This document shows, piece after piece, positions 22,429 to 33,545 of a stretch of DNA of 64,000 bases. Below the pieces are notes generated by a model, which saw only the letters and a program-made list of their open reading frames with translations, ran no database searches and was not told the origin of the DNA. Numbering within the stretch: position 1 is the stretch's first letter; each line of letters starts with the position of its first letter. The translations under genes were made by a program, and so were the position numbers. The stretch lies in the NCBI GenBank assembly GCA_021401465.1, contig JADDMT010000006.1, forward strand, positions 310,001-374,000, in the 5' to 3' direction. The DNA is from Teratosphaeria epicoccoides (lineage: Eukaryota; Ascomycota; Dothideomycetes; Mycosphaerellales; Teratosphaeriaceae).

Positions 22429-24123
22429 TCAATGTGTCCCATTGAACAAGCTCGCACTCGCCTTCCCCTTTCTCACCAACCACACTAACAGATCCACCTT
22501 GGTGACTACAGCCTTCGCCTTCAAGCTCCCCTGTTCATCCCGTTCTGTCACAATCGCCGCCGCATTCCACGTCAAGAATCTCTCCAGCGCCCGCAGGCTG
22601 GTGTCAACGGTGATCTCGACGAATTCCCTCTTACTCTCGTCCTTGCTTTCCGTCAGCGCCTCGTTGCCCACGAGCGGCTTGACTTCGTGCAATTTCGAGA
22701 AGTCGAACATGACATCTTTGATCGGCGAGTCGATCTTGACGCGCCCGCTGGAGAGGTAGGAGAGGCAGTTTCCGAGCGTCACCATGCCGACGAGCGAGCG
22801 GCCGGTCGCTGATGTCACGGGAACTTGGTCGAAGCCTTTGTCGCGCATGAGTTCGACGGCTTCGTCCACGGTTTGGGAGGACGTGACGGTTGAGACGGGC
22901 TTGAGGCGGAGGTCGCAAATTGTGGCGCTGGCGTATTCGTCCAGTTGCTTTTTCGACAGTGTTGGAGACAAAGGAGCGGCCTCAGTGTGGCCATTTACTT
23001 GGTCGGACGGGATGACTTTCTTCTCTTGCCCTGATTTGTCCTGTGCTTCGAGCTGTGGAGTGACAGGTGCTGTGAGTGGTGGCGCGGGCGGGAGGAGGTC
23101 GTTGGCGGCTAGCCAGTCGTCGTCCACGAACTTGGAGAGGTAGGAGCGGATGCTGTCTGGCAGGATCACAACTACGCTGTCGTCGGCCGTAAGACTGGAG
23201 TCCTTGATGTACTTGATGGCAGCGGTCATTGCCGATCCAGCACTGCCTCCGACCAGAAGACCTTCCTCCCTGATCAGTCGCCTCGCCCAGTAAAAGCTAT
23301 CCCGATCATTGGTCTTGTACCACAAATCGACCTCCTGCTGTTTCAGGACATCTGGGATGAAGTCGTAGCCGATGCCTTCCACCTTGTATGGCTTATCCTT
23401 GAACTCGTCGTTGAGAGTAGCCGGTATAGCCAGTATCGAACCCTGAGGATCGGCAGCCACGATCTTGACCTGGTCTCCGTGTGCCTTTCGGATTCCTCTG
23501 CTGATGCCTGTGATGGTTCCACCAGTGCCCGCTCCTGCGATGACGGCTGCTAGACGGCCTTGGACCTCGGCCGTTTGTTCCACGATCTCCTTGGCAGTTC
23601 CGAGCTCATGCGCCAATGGGTTGTTCGGGTTGCTGTACTGGTCGAGGATGACACCACCCGGTATCTCCTTCTCCAGTCTCTTGGCGACTCCGATGTGGCT
23701 CTCCGGACTGTCCCACGCAGCCGAATTCGGCGTCCTGATGATCTCTGCTCCCAGCGCCTTCAACACCGACACCTTCTCCGCGCTCATCTTCTCTGGCAAC
23801 GTGATGATTGTCCTGTATCCCTTGACTGCTCCTACCAACGCCAGACCGATACCGGTGTTACCCGATGTCGGCTCGATCAGAACACTGTGACCAGGCTTGA
23901 TCCTCCCCTCCTTCTCGGCGGCCTCCACCATCCGCAACGCGATTCGGTCTTTGACTGAGCCGCCGGCACTGAAGAACTCGCATTTGGCGTAGACCTGGGG
24001 TTGGAGGCCCATTGATTGCGGTATTCTGTTTAATCGGACCAAAGGCGTGTTTCCGATGTTTTGCAGAATCGACTCCATGATGGCCGGCGGGTTGCGCGGT
24101 TTCTCGGTAGTTAGATGCGACAT
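22429..24123 (-). CDS. CYS4: Cystathionine beta-synthase
   Basis: PLP enzyme that condenses serine and homocysteine to cystathionine, the first step of transsulfuration toward cysteine. Single exon, 564 aa. The catalytic domain shows GNTPLVRLN, the PLP-binding Lys58 in GGSVKDR, PTSGNTGIGLA, and the phosphate-binding glycine loop AGTGGTITG. A Pro/Glu/Lys linker (about residues 345-395) leads to a C-terminal tandem CBS-domain (Bateman) module that in relatives regulates activity. There is no N-terminal haem-binding extension, as in yeast CBS and unlike the animal enzyme. It is divergent from a beta-hydroxyacid dehydrogenase gene. Cytosolic. Confidence 0.96.
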   Translation of the reverse strand: MSHLTTEKPRNPPAIMESILQNIGNTPLVRLNRIPQSMGLQPQVYAKCEFFSAGGSVKDRIALRMVEAAEKEGRIKPGHSVLIEPTSGNTGIGLALVGAVKGYRTIITLPEKMSAEKVSVLKALGAEIIRTPNSAAWDSPESHIGVAKRLEKEIPGGVILDQYSNPNNPLAHELGTAKEIVEQTAEVQGRLAAVIAGAGTGGTITGISRGIRKAHGDQVKIVAADPQGSILAIPATLNDEFKDKPYKVEGIGYDFIPDVLKQQEVDLWYKTNDRDSFYWARRLIREEGLLVGGSAGSAMTAAIKYIKDSSLTADDSVVVILPDSIRSYLSKFVDDDWLAANDLLPPAPPLTAPVTPQLEAQDKSGQEKKVIPSDQVNGHTEAAPLSPTLSKKQLDEYASATICDLRLKPVSTVTSSQTVDEAVELMRDKGFDQVPVTSATGRSLVGMVTLGNCLSYLSSGRVKIDSPIKDVMFDFSKLHEVKPLVGNEALTESKDESKREFVEITVDTSLRALERFLTWNAAAIVTERDEQGSLKAKAVVTKVDLLVWLVRKGKASASLFNGTH

Positions 24124-24648
24124 GATGGCAGATGTACAGTAGAGAGAAGAGATGTGATGGGTGAAGAGTCAAAAGCTACGTGTGAAGAGAGGGGGAATGT
24201 CATGGCGTGCATCATTGCGAAGGTACGGAAGGTTCTTATCTAATCGCAACTGCAGAGCCGCATGTAGCCGAAGGAGGAAACATGGAGGATCACGATCTTC
24301 CTCCATCCATTCATGTTCCCGTCATCAGCGTGCCTTCCTGTTGCGGCTGGGCGTCAAATGTGAAATATGAATACCAAATGATCGGGGCTACAACACTCGG
24401 GCGGGAGTCCAGAGTCGGCTGATGGACCGCAACTGCCGCTCGCCCAACCGGCAAGTCGGAGAGCCATGATGGAGCTCCAATGCTGCTATCGTCATAGCAG
24501 AAAACGGGTCCAAGAGCCCTGTGGCTCACCATACTGTGACCGGTGAGGCAAAGCCTAAATAACTCTACCCTCTTTGTGTGACACCTAGGATCTCCTACCC
24601 TACACTCCATCACTACCATACACCAACACAGCATAGAAATCGCCCGCC
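24124..24648. promoter_or_regulatory. Divergent promoter region, CBS / hydroxyacid dehydrogenase
   Basis: A 525-bp spacer between two divergent start codons. No regulatory site could be assigned with confidence. Confidence 0.5.
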
Positions 24649-25581
24649 ATGTCACCCAACACCTCCCCCCGCCTCGCCTGGATCGGCCTGGGCAACATGG
24701 GTCGCGGCATGGTCAAGAACCTCGTGGAGAAAGGCTCCTTCTCGGGTCCCGTCGCCATCTACAACCGCACCACCGCTCGCGCCGAGAAACTCGCCTCCAC
24801 CCTCCCCCCAGCCAAGGCGAAAGTCGTCACCAACATCGCCGACGCAGTCAAAGAATCAGACATCGTCTTCACCTGTGTGGGCGACGATGCCGCGATCGAA
24901 GAGACCATCAACACGTGCCTGAAGGGCGGAAATGTCAAGGGCAAGCTCTTCGTCGATTGCTCGACCGTCCACCCGGACACCACCAACAAACTCGCCAAAA
25001 CCGTCAACGGTGCTGGCGCAGACTTCGTCGCAAGTCCAGTATTCGGCGCTCCCGCGATGGCAGACAACGGCCAACTCGTCTTCGTCTTCGCAGGCCCGAA
25101 AGAGCAAGTCGACCGCGTCAAGCCCTTCGCCAAAGGCGTCATGGGCCGCGCGGAAATCGACTACTCCAACCAATCCCACGGCTCCGCCACCCGCCTTAAG
25201 ATCATCGGCAACACCTTCATCCTCGCCATGGTCGAAACGCTCTCAGAAGGCCACACGCTCGCTGAAAAGTCTGGCCTTGGTTCCGACAATTTGCATCAGT
25301 TCATCGAGACGATGTTCCCGGGCCCTTATACTGCGTATTCGAACAGGTTGCGCCAGGGCGACTATTACAAGAGAGACGAGCCGTTGTTCGCGGCCAAGTT
25401 GGCGAGGAAGGATGCGAGGCATGCGAGGAGTTTGGCCGAGGCGAGTGGGGTGAAGATGAAGGGTTTGGAGGTTGCGGATGCGCATTTGCAGGATGTGGTG
25501 GAGTATATGGGCGATAAGGGCGATATTGCGGGGATTTATGGGGCGGTGAGGAAGGAGAGTGGTCTGAAATTTGAGAATTAG
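24649..25581 (+). CDS. Beta-hydroxyacid dehydrogenase (6PGDH/3-hydroxyisobutyrate dehydrogenase family)
   Basis: NAD(P)-dependent dehydrogenase, 310 aa, one exon. The N-terminal Rossmann fold shows the dinucleotide loop IGLGNMGRGM (residues 12-21) and NRT after the second strand, which often goes with NADP preference. The substrate motif is FVDCSTVHPDT; family members have DAPVSGG where this protein has ASPVFGAPAMA, closer to the glyoxylate/succinic-semialdehyde reductase branch. The catalytic Lys lies in ATRLKIIGN. The C-terminal half is all-helical, as expected. Candidate substrates are 3-hydroxyisobutyrate, glyoxylate, succinic semialdehyde or tartronate semialdehyde. The family is firm, the substrate is not. 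No mitochondrial presequence is evident. Confidence 0.88.
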   Translation: MSPNTSPRLAWIGLGNMGRGMVKNLVEKGSFSGPVAIYNRTTARAEKLASTLPPAKAKVVTNIADAVKESDIVFTCVGDDAAIEETINTCLKGGNVKGKLFVDCSTVHPDTTNKLAKTVNGAGADFVASPVFGAPAMADNGQLVFVFAGPKEQVDRVKPFAKGVMGRAEIDYSNQSHGSATRLKIIGNTFILAMVETLSEGHTLAEKSGLGSDNLHQFIETMFPGPYTAYSNRLRQGDYYKRDEPLFAAKLARKDARHARSLAEASGVKMKGLEVADAHLQDVVEYMGDKGDIAGIYGAVRKESGLKFEN

Positions 25582-28500
25582 GAGAGTATGCCAGTCACCA
25601 AAGAAGGACAGATGTAGGTATAATATCCAGAGCTGTGACGACGCAGCCGAAGAGCCCGCAGCTCACCTGAGAAAAAGTCCTCGAGGGCAGTAGCGCAGCT
25701 CTAGCAAAACGACATTGTGCCAGGAGTCTGAATTCTGGAAGGAACGTGGCTGACCAACGTTATGTCTGTTCATCAGAGAAAGTACAGCTCCACTGCTTCG
25801 TCGACGCTAGGAACGCCTCCGCTCCCAACGACCGTTCCGTTGGTCAGCACTACGTGGACGACGTATTCACTTGCAGAACGGAGTCTTGCACATGCAATAT
25901 TGCAACTCGTATAGATGTCTCTGGTGCTTCAGAAAGGACATGACCTGGGAAGTGAGAGCGCGATCCAGGAGGTTCAGCAAAATGGACGAGCAGAAGAACA
26001 AGAGTACACTGATTGTGTCGTTGCACTACTCGATTGAGGGATGCAAGGCCAATGAAAGACTTCAGCTGCATGGACTTCCTTGAAGTGGAGCGTGCAGAAA
26101 CATGATATTGCCATAGCCGATCGCGCCTTCCCTCCGTGATGCGCCTTCCATCCCCAACGCAAAGAAGGCACGATCGTCTCACCTCACAGCCTGCCAACAC
26201 GGCATTGTGGCGTACCTATACGAGTGAAATTCTCCAGTCATCATAGAAGGACATTGTGAAGTGTGGATTGTTCGATGCAGGAGGATGAGGAGAATTGTAC
26301 GAGCTAAGAGGTGGTAGGTAGGTAAGGTATGCAAAAGAGGAAGGGCGTACGCAGAACGTACGTCTTGGGTAAACAGTGCGTCCAAGATATGGCTCAGCTA
26401 CTTCCTCGGCGGTGTGGTGTCGGAGAACAATTTATATACCGGTTGCATTTTGAGCGTGTGGGTATGGGTTTGGGCTGGCGATGGCGAGGTTGCGGGGCTC
26501 TTTCTTAGGAAGCCTATTTCTTATTTTGAGAGATGAGGATTGAGATTATTACATGCCGTGCGTGGGATTTTCCTTCGAGGCTTGATGGAGCGGATGTTGC
26601 GTTGGGCGTCGTGGTTTGATCTGAAATTTGATGCGTGGCATGTCGCTCCGCGCAGGAGGATGCGGAATAGCTGTTGCCTCGTTTTATGGGAAAGACTTGG
26701 TTTCAGAGAACGCACGGGGTGGTATGATCTGACATTGGAGCCGACTGGGTCTGATTTGCGGTTGAATGCCAGATGAACAATGAGGATGATCAACATTGAA
26801 AGCTTGATGGTGTATGATACCTGACAGTCGACGCTTGACAGCTCATGTCTCGATCACACCTTGCACGAGCCTCGATCCATCGACCGTCATCCGTTCCTCA
26901 ATGACACTGCATTCGTTGCTGAGCCTCGCGAAATCCTGTTCAAATTCTTCCTCGCCTTCTTCAGGCGGCCAACATGACGTCACCAACCAAGCTATATGCG
27001 TCTACTCTGTGCTTCTGAGGACACAAGCACGAAGCGACAGTGGCAATGGTCAGTCGTGGAAGTCAATGTGGTCAGTCCGCTAAAATGACGATAACATTGG
27101 CCACGACATGGCAAGGTTTGTTCCTATCAACCATTTGGGGGAGCTGAGACGAACCTGTTCGTGGACAGTGCTCCTGCCGAGCGATTGACTCGTGCGAACA
27201 CCTGCGGGGAACAATACCAGCTGTCAATGCCTTCATTGTGCGCAGCCATTCCGTCCCTCCAGCCGTCCCTCCAGCTGGACATGATGCCCGTACAAGCAGG
27301 AATTAGGACAGCGTCCGCCCACGTGCGGGTGACTTGCAGAAGAGCTTCAAAGGACATCGCCGAGACGTTACTTGCAAAGTTTGGCGCGCTCCGGGACCCA
27401 CAGGGTCTTCTGGGCACAATGCCTCCCATCAAAATCCCAGCAACGACGGCTGCGATGATCTCATCTGGTGGCCTGGCATTATTCAAATCTCCGAACCAGA
27501 CATGGGAATGCCGGCAGTCCAGATCCAGCGTGCGTGAAAGACCGAGGTGGAAGTGACGAGGACCGATAAGCTGAGCGCCGAAGCTTGGTACAGGGTTCCA
27601 AGAGCGTACGCCGGTCCCGTGAAATGCATTCTGTACCTTGTAGCGCTTTGCAACTCCAAACGTGAAGGCCGTTCCAGATCGTCACATTCAACCAGAATCC
27701 TCTCGCAGTGAATTTTTGGGTGAGCGGATGAGGCATGCGCCGGCTAGAAACATACTCGAGCCTATCGTCAGGGCTGCGAGGCTGCGAGAAGTGCGTAGGT
27801 GCGTGATCATCGCTCGTCGTGGTGATGATAGAATATGTACAACGCCATTGCGGCGCTCGCACGGGTCAAGTTTGCGTAGGTGGTGGACAGTGCCATATAT
27901 ACCTTCTTCGATATCACCGTTGGACAGCTGTGGAATTCCCAGGCACGTCAGATCAAAGACAGTATCGATATTGCAGTTCGCTGCACACCAACTTGCTCTA
28001 GATGATCAGATAGAGTGTGTAATATCGCACGTCGCTTTTCGCCGGGCAGTTCTCCGCTGGCATGCCGAAAGTCCAACCGTCACCTGCATCTCACCATCGA
28101 GAAGGAAGCCGGGTGTCCACTGAAGCCAATGCGGCTCACGAGCTCCACTGTCGACAGACAGCTCGTGCAGGGTTCTACCTTGCAAAGTGGAAAGATTGAC
28201 TTTGACGAATCAGAATGACCATTCTCTGGGAAATGTTTCGGCCTGTAAGAATTCGCCAGCGCGGGACTCCAGGCCGTGTCTTGCATGACACGCCAAAATA
28301 CCGACGATTGCTATGACGGCAATCGATGCTATGACCTCCATCAATACCGTTGCAAATGTCTGTAAAAGTCGAAAAGCACAAAATGACGAGTCGGCACGGG
28401 GAGACGGCTTGCGAGAACTACGGCGGCAGCGCCCGCCGCCTGGGCAGGAGCTCGAAGTCGGGGCCCAGAGACCGGGAACAAGGTACACGCTTGTCAACTT

Positions 28501-28921
28501 GCAGTTAGAGCAACAGGCTAGGTGCACTGATGAGATCTACTGCTATACCCCAAAGGGCAGCGAGCGGTCTGACCTCGACCATCGTTTCCCTGTGCGGTAA
28601 CAACGCAGGCCAGCCTCTGCTCTCGCGTGCCTGGCTCCATGATCCACGGTGCCCCCTATCAGCATGCTCTACTCAGTCTAGCGCCACCGAATCTCCAAGA
28701 CCAGCACGGCGATTATTGGTCAGGCTACACGCTGAGCAATGGTGGGCATTGCGGTTCCGCATCCATGCTTTGTATCGTTCGCGTATCCACGCAACGCACG
28801 ATTACATACATGTAGAGCACGAACGCTCCGCAAGGGCTCAGCCGGCATCTCACGTAGTCTTTCCTTTGCCCTCCATCCCCCCCCGTTCCCTTTGCCATCC
28901 CTGTGCTCTCAAGACCTTACT
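25582..28921. other. 3.3-kb gene-poor stretch
   Basis: The largest gene-free interval in the window. Apart from the broken frame at 27127-27810 I find no spliceable or motif-bearing frame, no tRNA and no intact transposon ORF. Its 3' part must hold the promoter of the MFS transporter. Confidence 0.5.
27127..27810 (-). pseudogene. Possible decayed gene with two in-frame stops
   Basis: On the minus strand an ATG at 27810 starts a 40-codon frame with a signal-like hydrophobic stretch (LAALTIGSSMFLAGACLI). It ends at TGA (27688-27690), and a second TGA (27682-27684) follows one codon later. The same frame then stays open for about 184 codons to 27127 with protein-like composition (for example WNPVPSFGAQLIGPRHFHLG). 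I found no consensus intron that removes both stops. Either the gene is decayed or the match of frames is coincidence; plus-strand frames are also open here. No family is recognised. Confidence 0.25.
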
Positions 28922-30891
28922 ATGCGGTTCGCGACACCCGCGACGCTGGCGCCGACCCTGGACACGATCACGCCTCGCCTGCCAATGGCGCACACTCATT
29001 ACATGGGCCTTTCAGGTTCGGCGCTGCGGACAGCTATCGGCCTGGTCGCTGGACTTTGCTTCATCGCGTTCGGCTATGGACAGGGCGACATCGGTGGCCT
29101 GATGGTCATGCCCGCCTTCGAGGACATGTTCCCAACGATCAACGCCAAGGAAATCGGTACACTCAACTCTGCCAACCTGAGCGCCATCACGGTCGCTGCG
29201 TGGAATCTGGGCTGCTTCGTCGGAGCCATGATTACGATCTTCGTGGGAGACATACTAGGGAGGAAAGGCAGCATCATGTTCGGTCTGGTCGTCATGATCA
29301 TCGGCTACGTCGTTCAGATCGCCTCTTTCAGCCTCGTGCAGTTCATCCTGGGCCGCCTGGTTGCAGGCTTTGGTAATGGGTATGTGCATTGGGTCCAGAC
29401 ATATTCTTGACATTCTCGGCTGATCACATTTAGCTTCATCGCGTCGACTATTCCAGCATGGCAAGCCGAGTGCTTGAAGACCCATCGTCGTGGGACGTTG
29501 CTTCTGGTCTCGTTCGGCTCTTGTATCACGGCCGGTCTCGCTATCGCTTACTGGATAGACTATGCGTTCGCCTTCGTACCGAACCAGTCCGCATCATGGC
29601 GCACACCAGTCGCGTTGGGCTTGCCCTGGATGGTCGTGCCATTGCTCATCGTCATCTGGCTGCCAGAATCCCCACGCTACCTCATCCTGACCGGCCGAGA
29701 GGCAGAGGCCAAGAGCGTTTTCTCTGCCCTCAACGAACTTCCTCCGGACGGTGAAGACATCCAGCGTGAGTTCCTGATGGTCAAGCACACCCTCTTGCAC
29801 ATGAGCAGCGGGGGCATCTCGCAAGCTTTCAAAATGGGCGAGTACCGCTATTTCCACCGGACCATCCTTGCTGTCGTCCTCCAGGTCATGCAGCAATTCA
29901 CCGGCGTCAACGTCTTCATGCAGTATCTCGGAACCATGTTCCAAGACCAGCTCATGTATCCGGGCCGCATGGCCTTGCTGCTCGGAAGCTGCTGCGCGAC
30001 CGAGTTCTTCCTGGCCTCGCTGGTCGCGGTCGTCGGTATCGATCGCTTCTGGGGCCGCAGGAGTTTGACCATGTTCGGAGCTGCCGGCATGTGCGGTTGT
30101 ATGATCGCGCTGGCTTGCCTGTCATGGGCGGCTACGCAAAAGACCTGGTACGCCATGACTGCCTTCCTCTTCCTGTACTGTACGTTCTTCAGTATCGGTT
30201 GGCAAGGCATGAGCTGGCTCTGGGCTGTCGAACTCATTCCGCTCCGCACGCGCGGACCGGCTAATGCTCTGGCGACCGCGGCGAACTGGCTTTCAAACTT
30301 CGCAGTCGTCATGTCCACGGCCTCCATGTTCACAGAGATTCATTACCGGCTATACATCGTGTTTGCAGTCATGTAAGGCCTACCCATGTCTCCTGATCTG
30401 ATACATGCTGACATACCAACAGAAACGCTGTCATCGTCCCAACCATCTATTTCTTCTACCCCGAGACCGGCTACCGCTCCCTCGAAGAAGTCGACATCCT
30501 CTTCTCCGAGGCCTCCGACAACAAGAACCCTTGGCTCGCCGTCGTCAAAGTTGCGCAGAACGAACCAACCTGGTTCGACCAAGGCATCCAATCCGATTCC
30601 TACACCGGCGAGTCAGACGAAAAGAACAAGACCGAGAAGCACGCGAGCTCCGGCAGCGACAATGGCAACTGGCAAACTTTCGACAACAACAACAACGACC
30701 AAGTAAAACAGTCAGGCGTATCTGTCGCGTCAAGCTCAGATCGACGTGTCACAGCCAGCCCCAGCGGCGCCGCTGGGCCGCCGCCCGACATCAGCATCAG
30801 CGCGCCGCATAAGCGGTCCGGTAGCGGTGGTAGCAAGACGGATAGTAAAAGCCTGCCGAGTCTGGCCCCGACGAGGTCCGGTCCTCAATAG
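28922..30891 (+). CDS. MFS sugar-type transporter
   Basis: Major-facilitator permease of the sugar porter family, plasma membrane. Three exons: 28922-29379, 29434-30372, 30423-30891. The introns are 54 bp (GTATGT to TTTAG) and 50 bp (30373-30422, GTAAGG to AACAG); the product is about 621 aa. Family signatures present: GDILGRKGS after helix 2, GRLVAGFGNG at helix 4, LPESPRYLI after helix 6, QQFTGVNVFMQYLG in helix 7, GIDRFWGRRS between helices 8 and 9, and FYPETGYRSLEEVD after helix 12. The helix-12 motif differs from the usual PETKG form. Unusual is a hydrophilic C-terminal tail of roughly 130 residues rich in Ser, Asn, Asp and Gly. Substrate unknown. Confidence 0.92.
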
Positions 30892-31492
30892 CCGCCTTCT
30901 CAGGTGAACTTGTGGCGCTGTCGGATATCTAATGACTTTACGTGTGATGAGATGCCATCCAAAGCATTTGTTGCCTTTGGTAGGTTGGAGATAGAGGTGC
31001 CGGTTTTGACGACTGGGGTTGGGGTTGGGTTTTGGAGCCCAGATGGTACCATGTAGCAACAGCTGTACAGTAACGATCAGCAGCCTCGAGGATTTGAGCG
31101 TAATAACAGTCCAGGAGGCATCTGCGATATCTACGGTCCGCTCTAACCCGAGGCTGGCTATGCGTCAACAACGGTCTGTCTCCCTTGTGTTTACATCATA
31201 CACGCTACGACCCGATCCGCTTGAGCCGCATGCACGGTGCACACTCCATCCTGGACCAAGCAATCCACATGTGCTGTAAGCGACAGGCAGTGGGTGCAGC
31301 TGTGTCAGTACACATACACCACGTACTTCGACAATCACCCGGATCTTGTTGCGCATATCTTGCACGTTCACAGCAACAAGCAATCGTCACGCTAGACTTG
31401 TGCGCCGGAAGCTTCTGCAGCCTCCATGAGCGCTCAGCGCAGCAAATCCTGAAGCAGAGATAGCGGCCAACCCTGTCACTCCGCACCGCACC
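30892..31492. other. Intergenic
   Basis: About 600 bp between two same-strand genes. No gene or clear element recognised. Confidence 0.5.
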
Positions 31493-33156
31493 ATGGCTCA
31501 AGATCATGCGACCCCGTCAGACACCGACGTAGAAGAGAGACCGGTCCGCGAACAACTCAAAAAGGCATCCATCGCCGGCATCCCAGCGGAGGCGTTGGCA
31601 GACAACCACGCCGCCGAGGCCAGCACCGCCGACGAGGAGGGTCTGAACCCAGCCAGACCCGAGTTGCATAAGAAGAGGAGCCATGAGGAATTGCAAGGCG
31701 ACACATCTGCAGCTCAGTCAGCAGACGACGCAAGGCATCACCGCAGGAAGAGATCACGCGACAGCACTGCCGAAGAGGAAGAACTGAACAACGGCCAGCG
31801 CAAGACGTCGGGAGAGAGGCCGAGGGACGAAGTGAATTCCGATCCAGCAGCGCCTCACACCAACGGCAAGCGCTCCATCGAGCAGGATCGGGAAGGCACG
31901 CCGGAGGCAGATGCCGACACCAAAATACAGGCAGTTGCGAGCCCGAAGACCAAGAGGAGTCGTCTGCACTCGGCTGCCCTGGATGATACAACTACAGAAC
32001 ACAGTGATGATGATGCCAAAGCAGCAGCAGCAGCAGCAGAGGACGGATCTGCTAAAGCTGAAACAAGCACCAAAATCCCGCCAACATCTGGCTTTGCCAA
32101 TAGCTCCGCCTCCTCTCCCTTCGCATCAGTGGCGACATCGAATTCAGATACAGCTGCAGAGAAGTCACTGACGTCCTCGAGCGCATTCGCGTCATCTGGA
32201 TTCGGCTCGCTCGCAGGGGCTTCGTCATCAGGGTTTGGGGCGATCGGAAAAAGCACGGGAGGGTTTGGGGCTGGCGGAAGCTTCGCGACTGCTGCGAAGA
32301 GCCCACTTGGCTCGGCCGCGCTTGCACAGGAAGGTGAGAAGACGGCAGCAGGCACGTCCGGCAGCACTTTTGGTGGCGCTTTGGGCCAGAAATCTGCCTT
32401 CGCCTCGACAGCTTCCGCGTCAGGTTTTGGGTCTGGCGCATCCGGCTTCGGCAAGCTCGGTGCAGGGACGAGCGGGTTCTGCGGGCCACTGGGAGCTGCG
32501 AGCACATTCGGGTCTACTAGCGGTGGCGCACTGACCTCTTTCGCTTCAGGCAAGAGCACACCACCTGGTATTGGCTCTGCCAAACCAGTAAAAGCATTCG
32601 GTGCACCAGCGGACGAGATAGAGGAGAATGATGAGGGTGAGGACGGAGATGAGTCCGGCTTCAGGTCACCTCTCCACCAAGATGAAGACAAGCAAGACGA
32701 ACGCTTCCACGAACAGCAAATAGAGACGGGAGAAGAAGGCGAGGAGACGTTGTTTTCATGTCGCGCGAAGCTATACGCATTCTCGGCTGTAGAGGGTAAA
32801 AAGGAGTGGAGAGAGCGTGGACTTGGCACATTACGACTCAATTGCAGAGAGGAGGGAGAAAAGACTGTGGCGCGATTCTTGATGCGCGCAGATGGAAGTC
32901 ACAGAGTCGCATTGAACAGTCCGATCAAGAAGGAGTTCAAGTTTGGCGGGGCGGATGGTGGACCGCCGCAGAGCGGATATTTCATGTTCATGGGCACGAT
33001 TGATGGGAGCGCGGGAGTTGAGCTGCTGCAGTTGAAGGTAGGTCCCCTATCTGAAAGAACGAGCAGCTTAAATTGATGCTAACGACCGTCCAGATGCGCC
33101 AGCAATTCGCTGATGAGCTCTACCAAAAGATCACTGAGCTCAAGGAGAGGCTCTAG
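31493..33156 (+). CDS. Ran-binding FG protein (Yrb2/Hba1/RanBP3-like)
   Basis: Nuclear Ran-GTP binding protein thought to assist exportin-dependent nuclear export. Two exons: 31493-33037 and 33094-33156, with a 56-bp intron (GTAGGT to GTCCAG) removing codons that would end the protein early. Total 535 aa. Residues 1-185 are charged, with KR-rich clusters (KKRSHEE, HHRRKRSRDS) that could be nuclear localisation signals. Residues about 190-360 hold FG-type repeats (SGFGSLAG, SGFGAIG, GGFGAGG, SGFGSGASGFG). An acidic linker leads to a C-terminal RanBD near 415-535 (LFSCRAKLYAF, GLGTLRLN, RFLMRADG), completed by the second exon. This order fits Yrb2/Hba1 better than RanBP1, though a Nup2-like nucleoporin is an alternative. 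Confidence 0.88.
32021..32038 (+). repeat. CAG trinucleotide tract, coding
   Basis: Six gca/cag triplets encoding a short polyalanine run in the Ran-binding protein. Confidence 0.85.
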
Positions 33157-33545
33157 GTCTGTGGCAACCTCGATATCGGCCTCGTCTACGGGGCTACCGC
33201 TCCTGGGAAGGGTCCCGAGACGATCACTTGTCAAAGCTGAGATAATGAGCAGGCATTTGGCGTAACAAGCAAGCATTCGGCGACGTCAGCGATCATGAAA
33301 GCGGCATGGGAGGCGCGAAAGCTTGGACACGTTCCCAGCACATGGGCATTTCAGGCATAGTTTGTATCGTGGTGGCTGCACATATACCCCGTACCGAGAT
33401 TCACACGGTTGACTACTACAAGCAGTGTGCGTCCAGATAAGCATCATCGAGTGTCATCTTGCAGCGCTTGTCCACGCTCACTAGATGTCACTTTGTTCGC
33501 GTGATGTTCCTGTCTGACCCGGCCATAGCCTTTCCAGTCTATCCA
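33157..33545. other. Intergenic, convergent 3' ends
   Basis: About 390 bp between the Ran-binding gene and the frameshifted gene relic. Nothing identified. Confidence 0.5.

Noticed and set aside
24195..24210. Near-match to the Cys3/MetR-type palindrome upstream of CBS
   Set aside because: The stretch has one extra base relative to ATGRYRYCAT; too weak to call.
30030..30333. Long minus-strand frames over the MFS gene
   Set aside because: Antisense shadows of a confident multi-exon gene.
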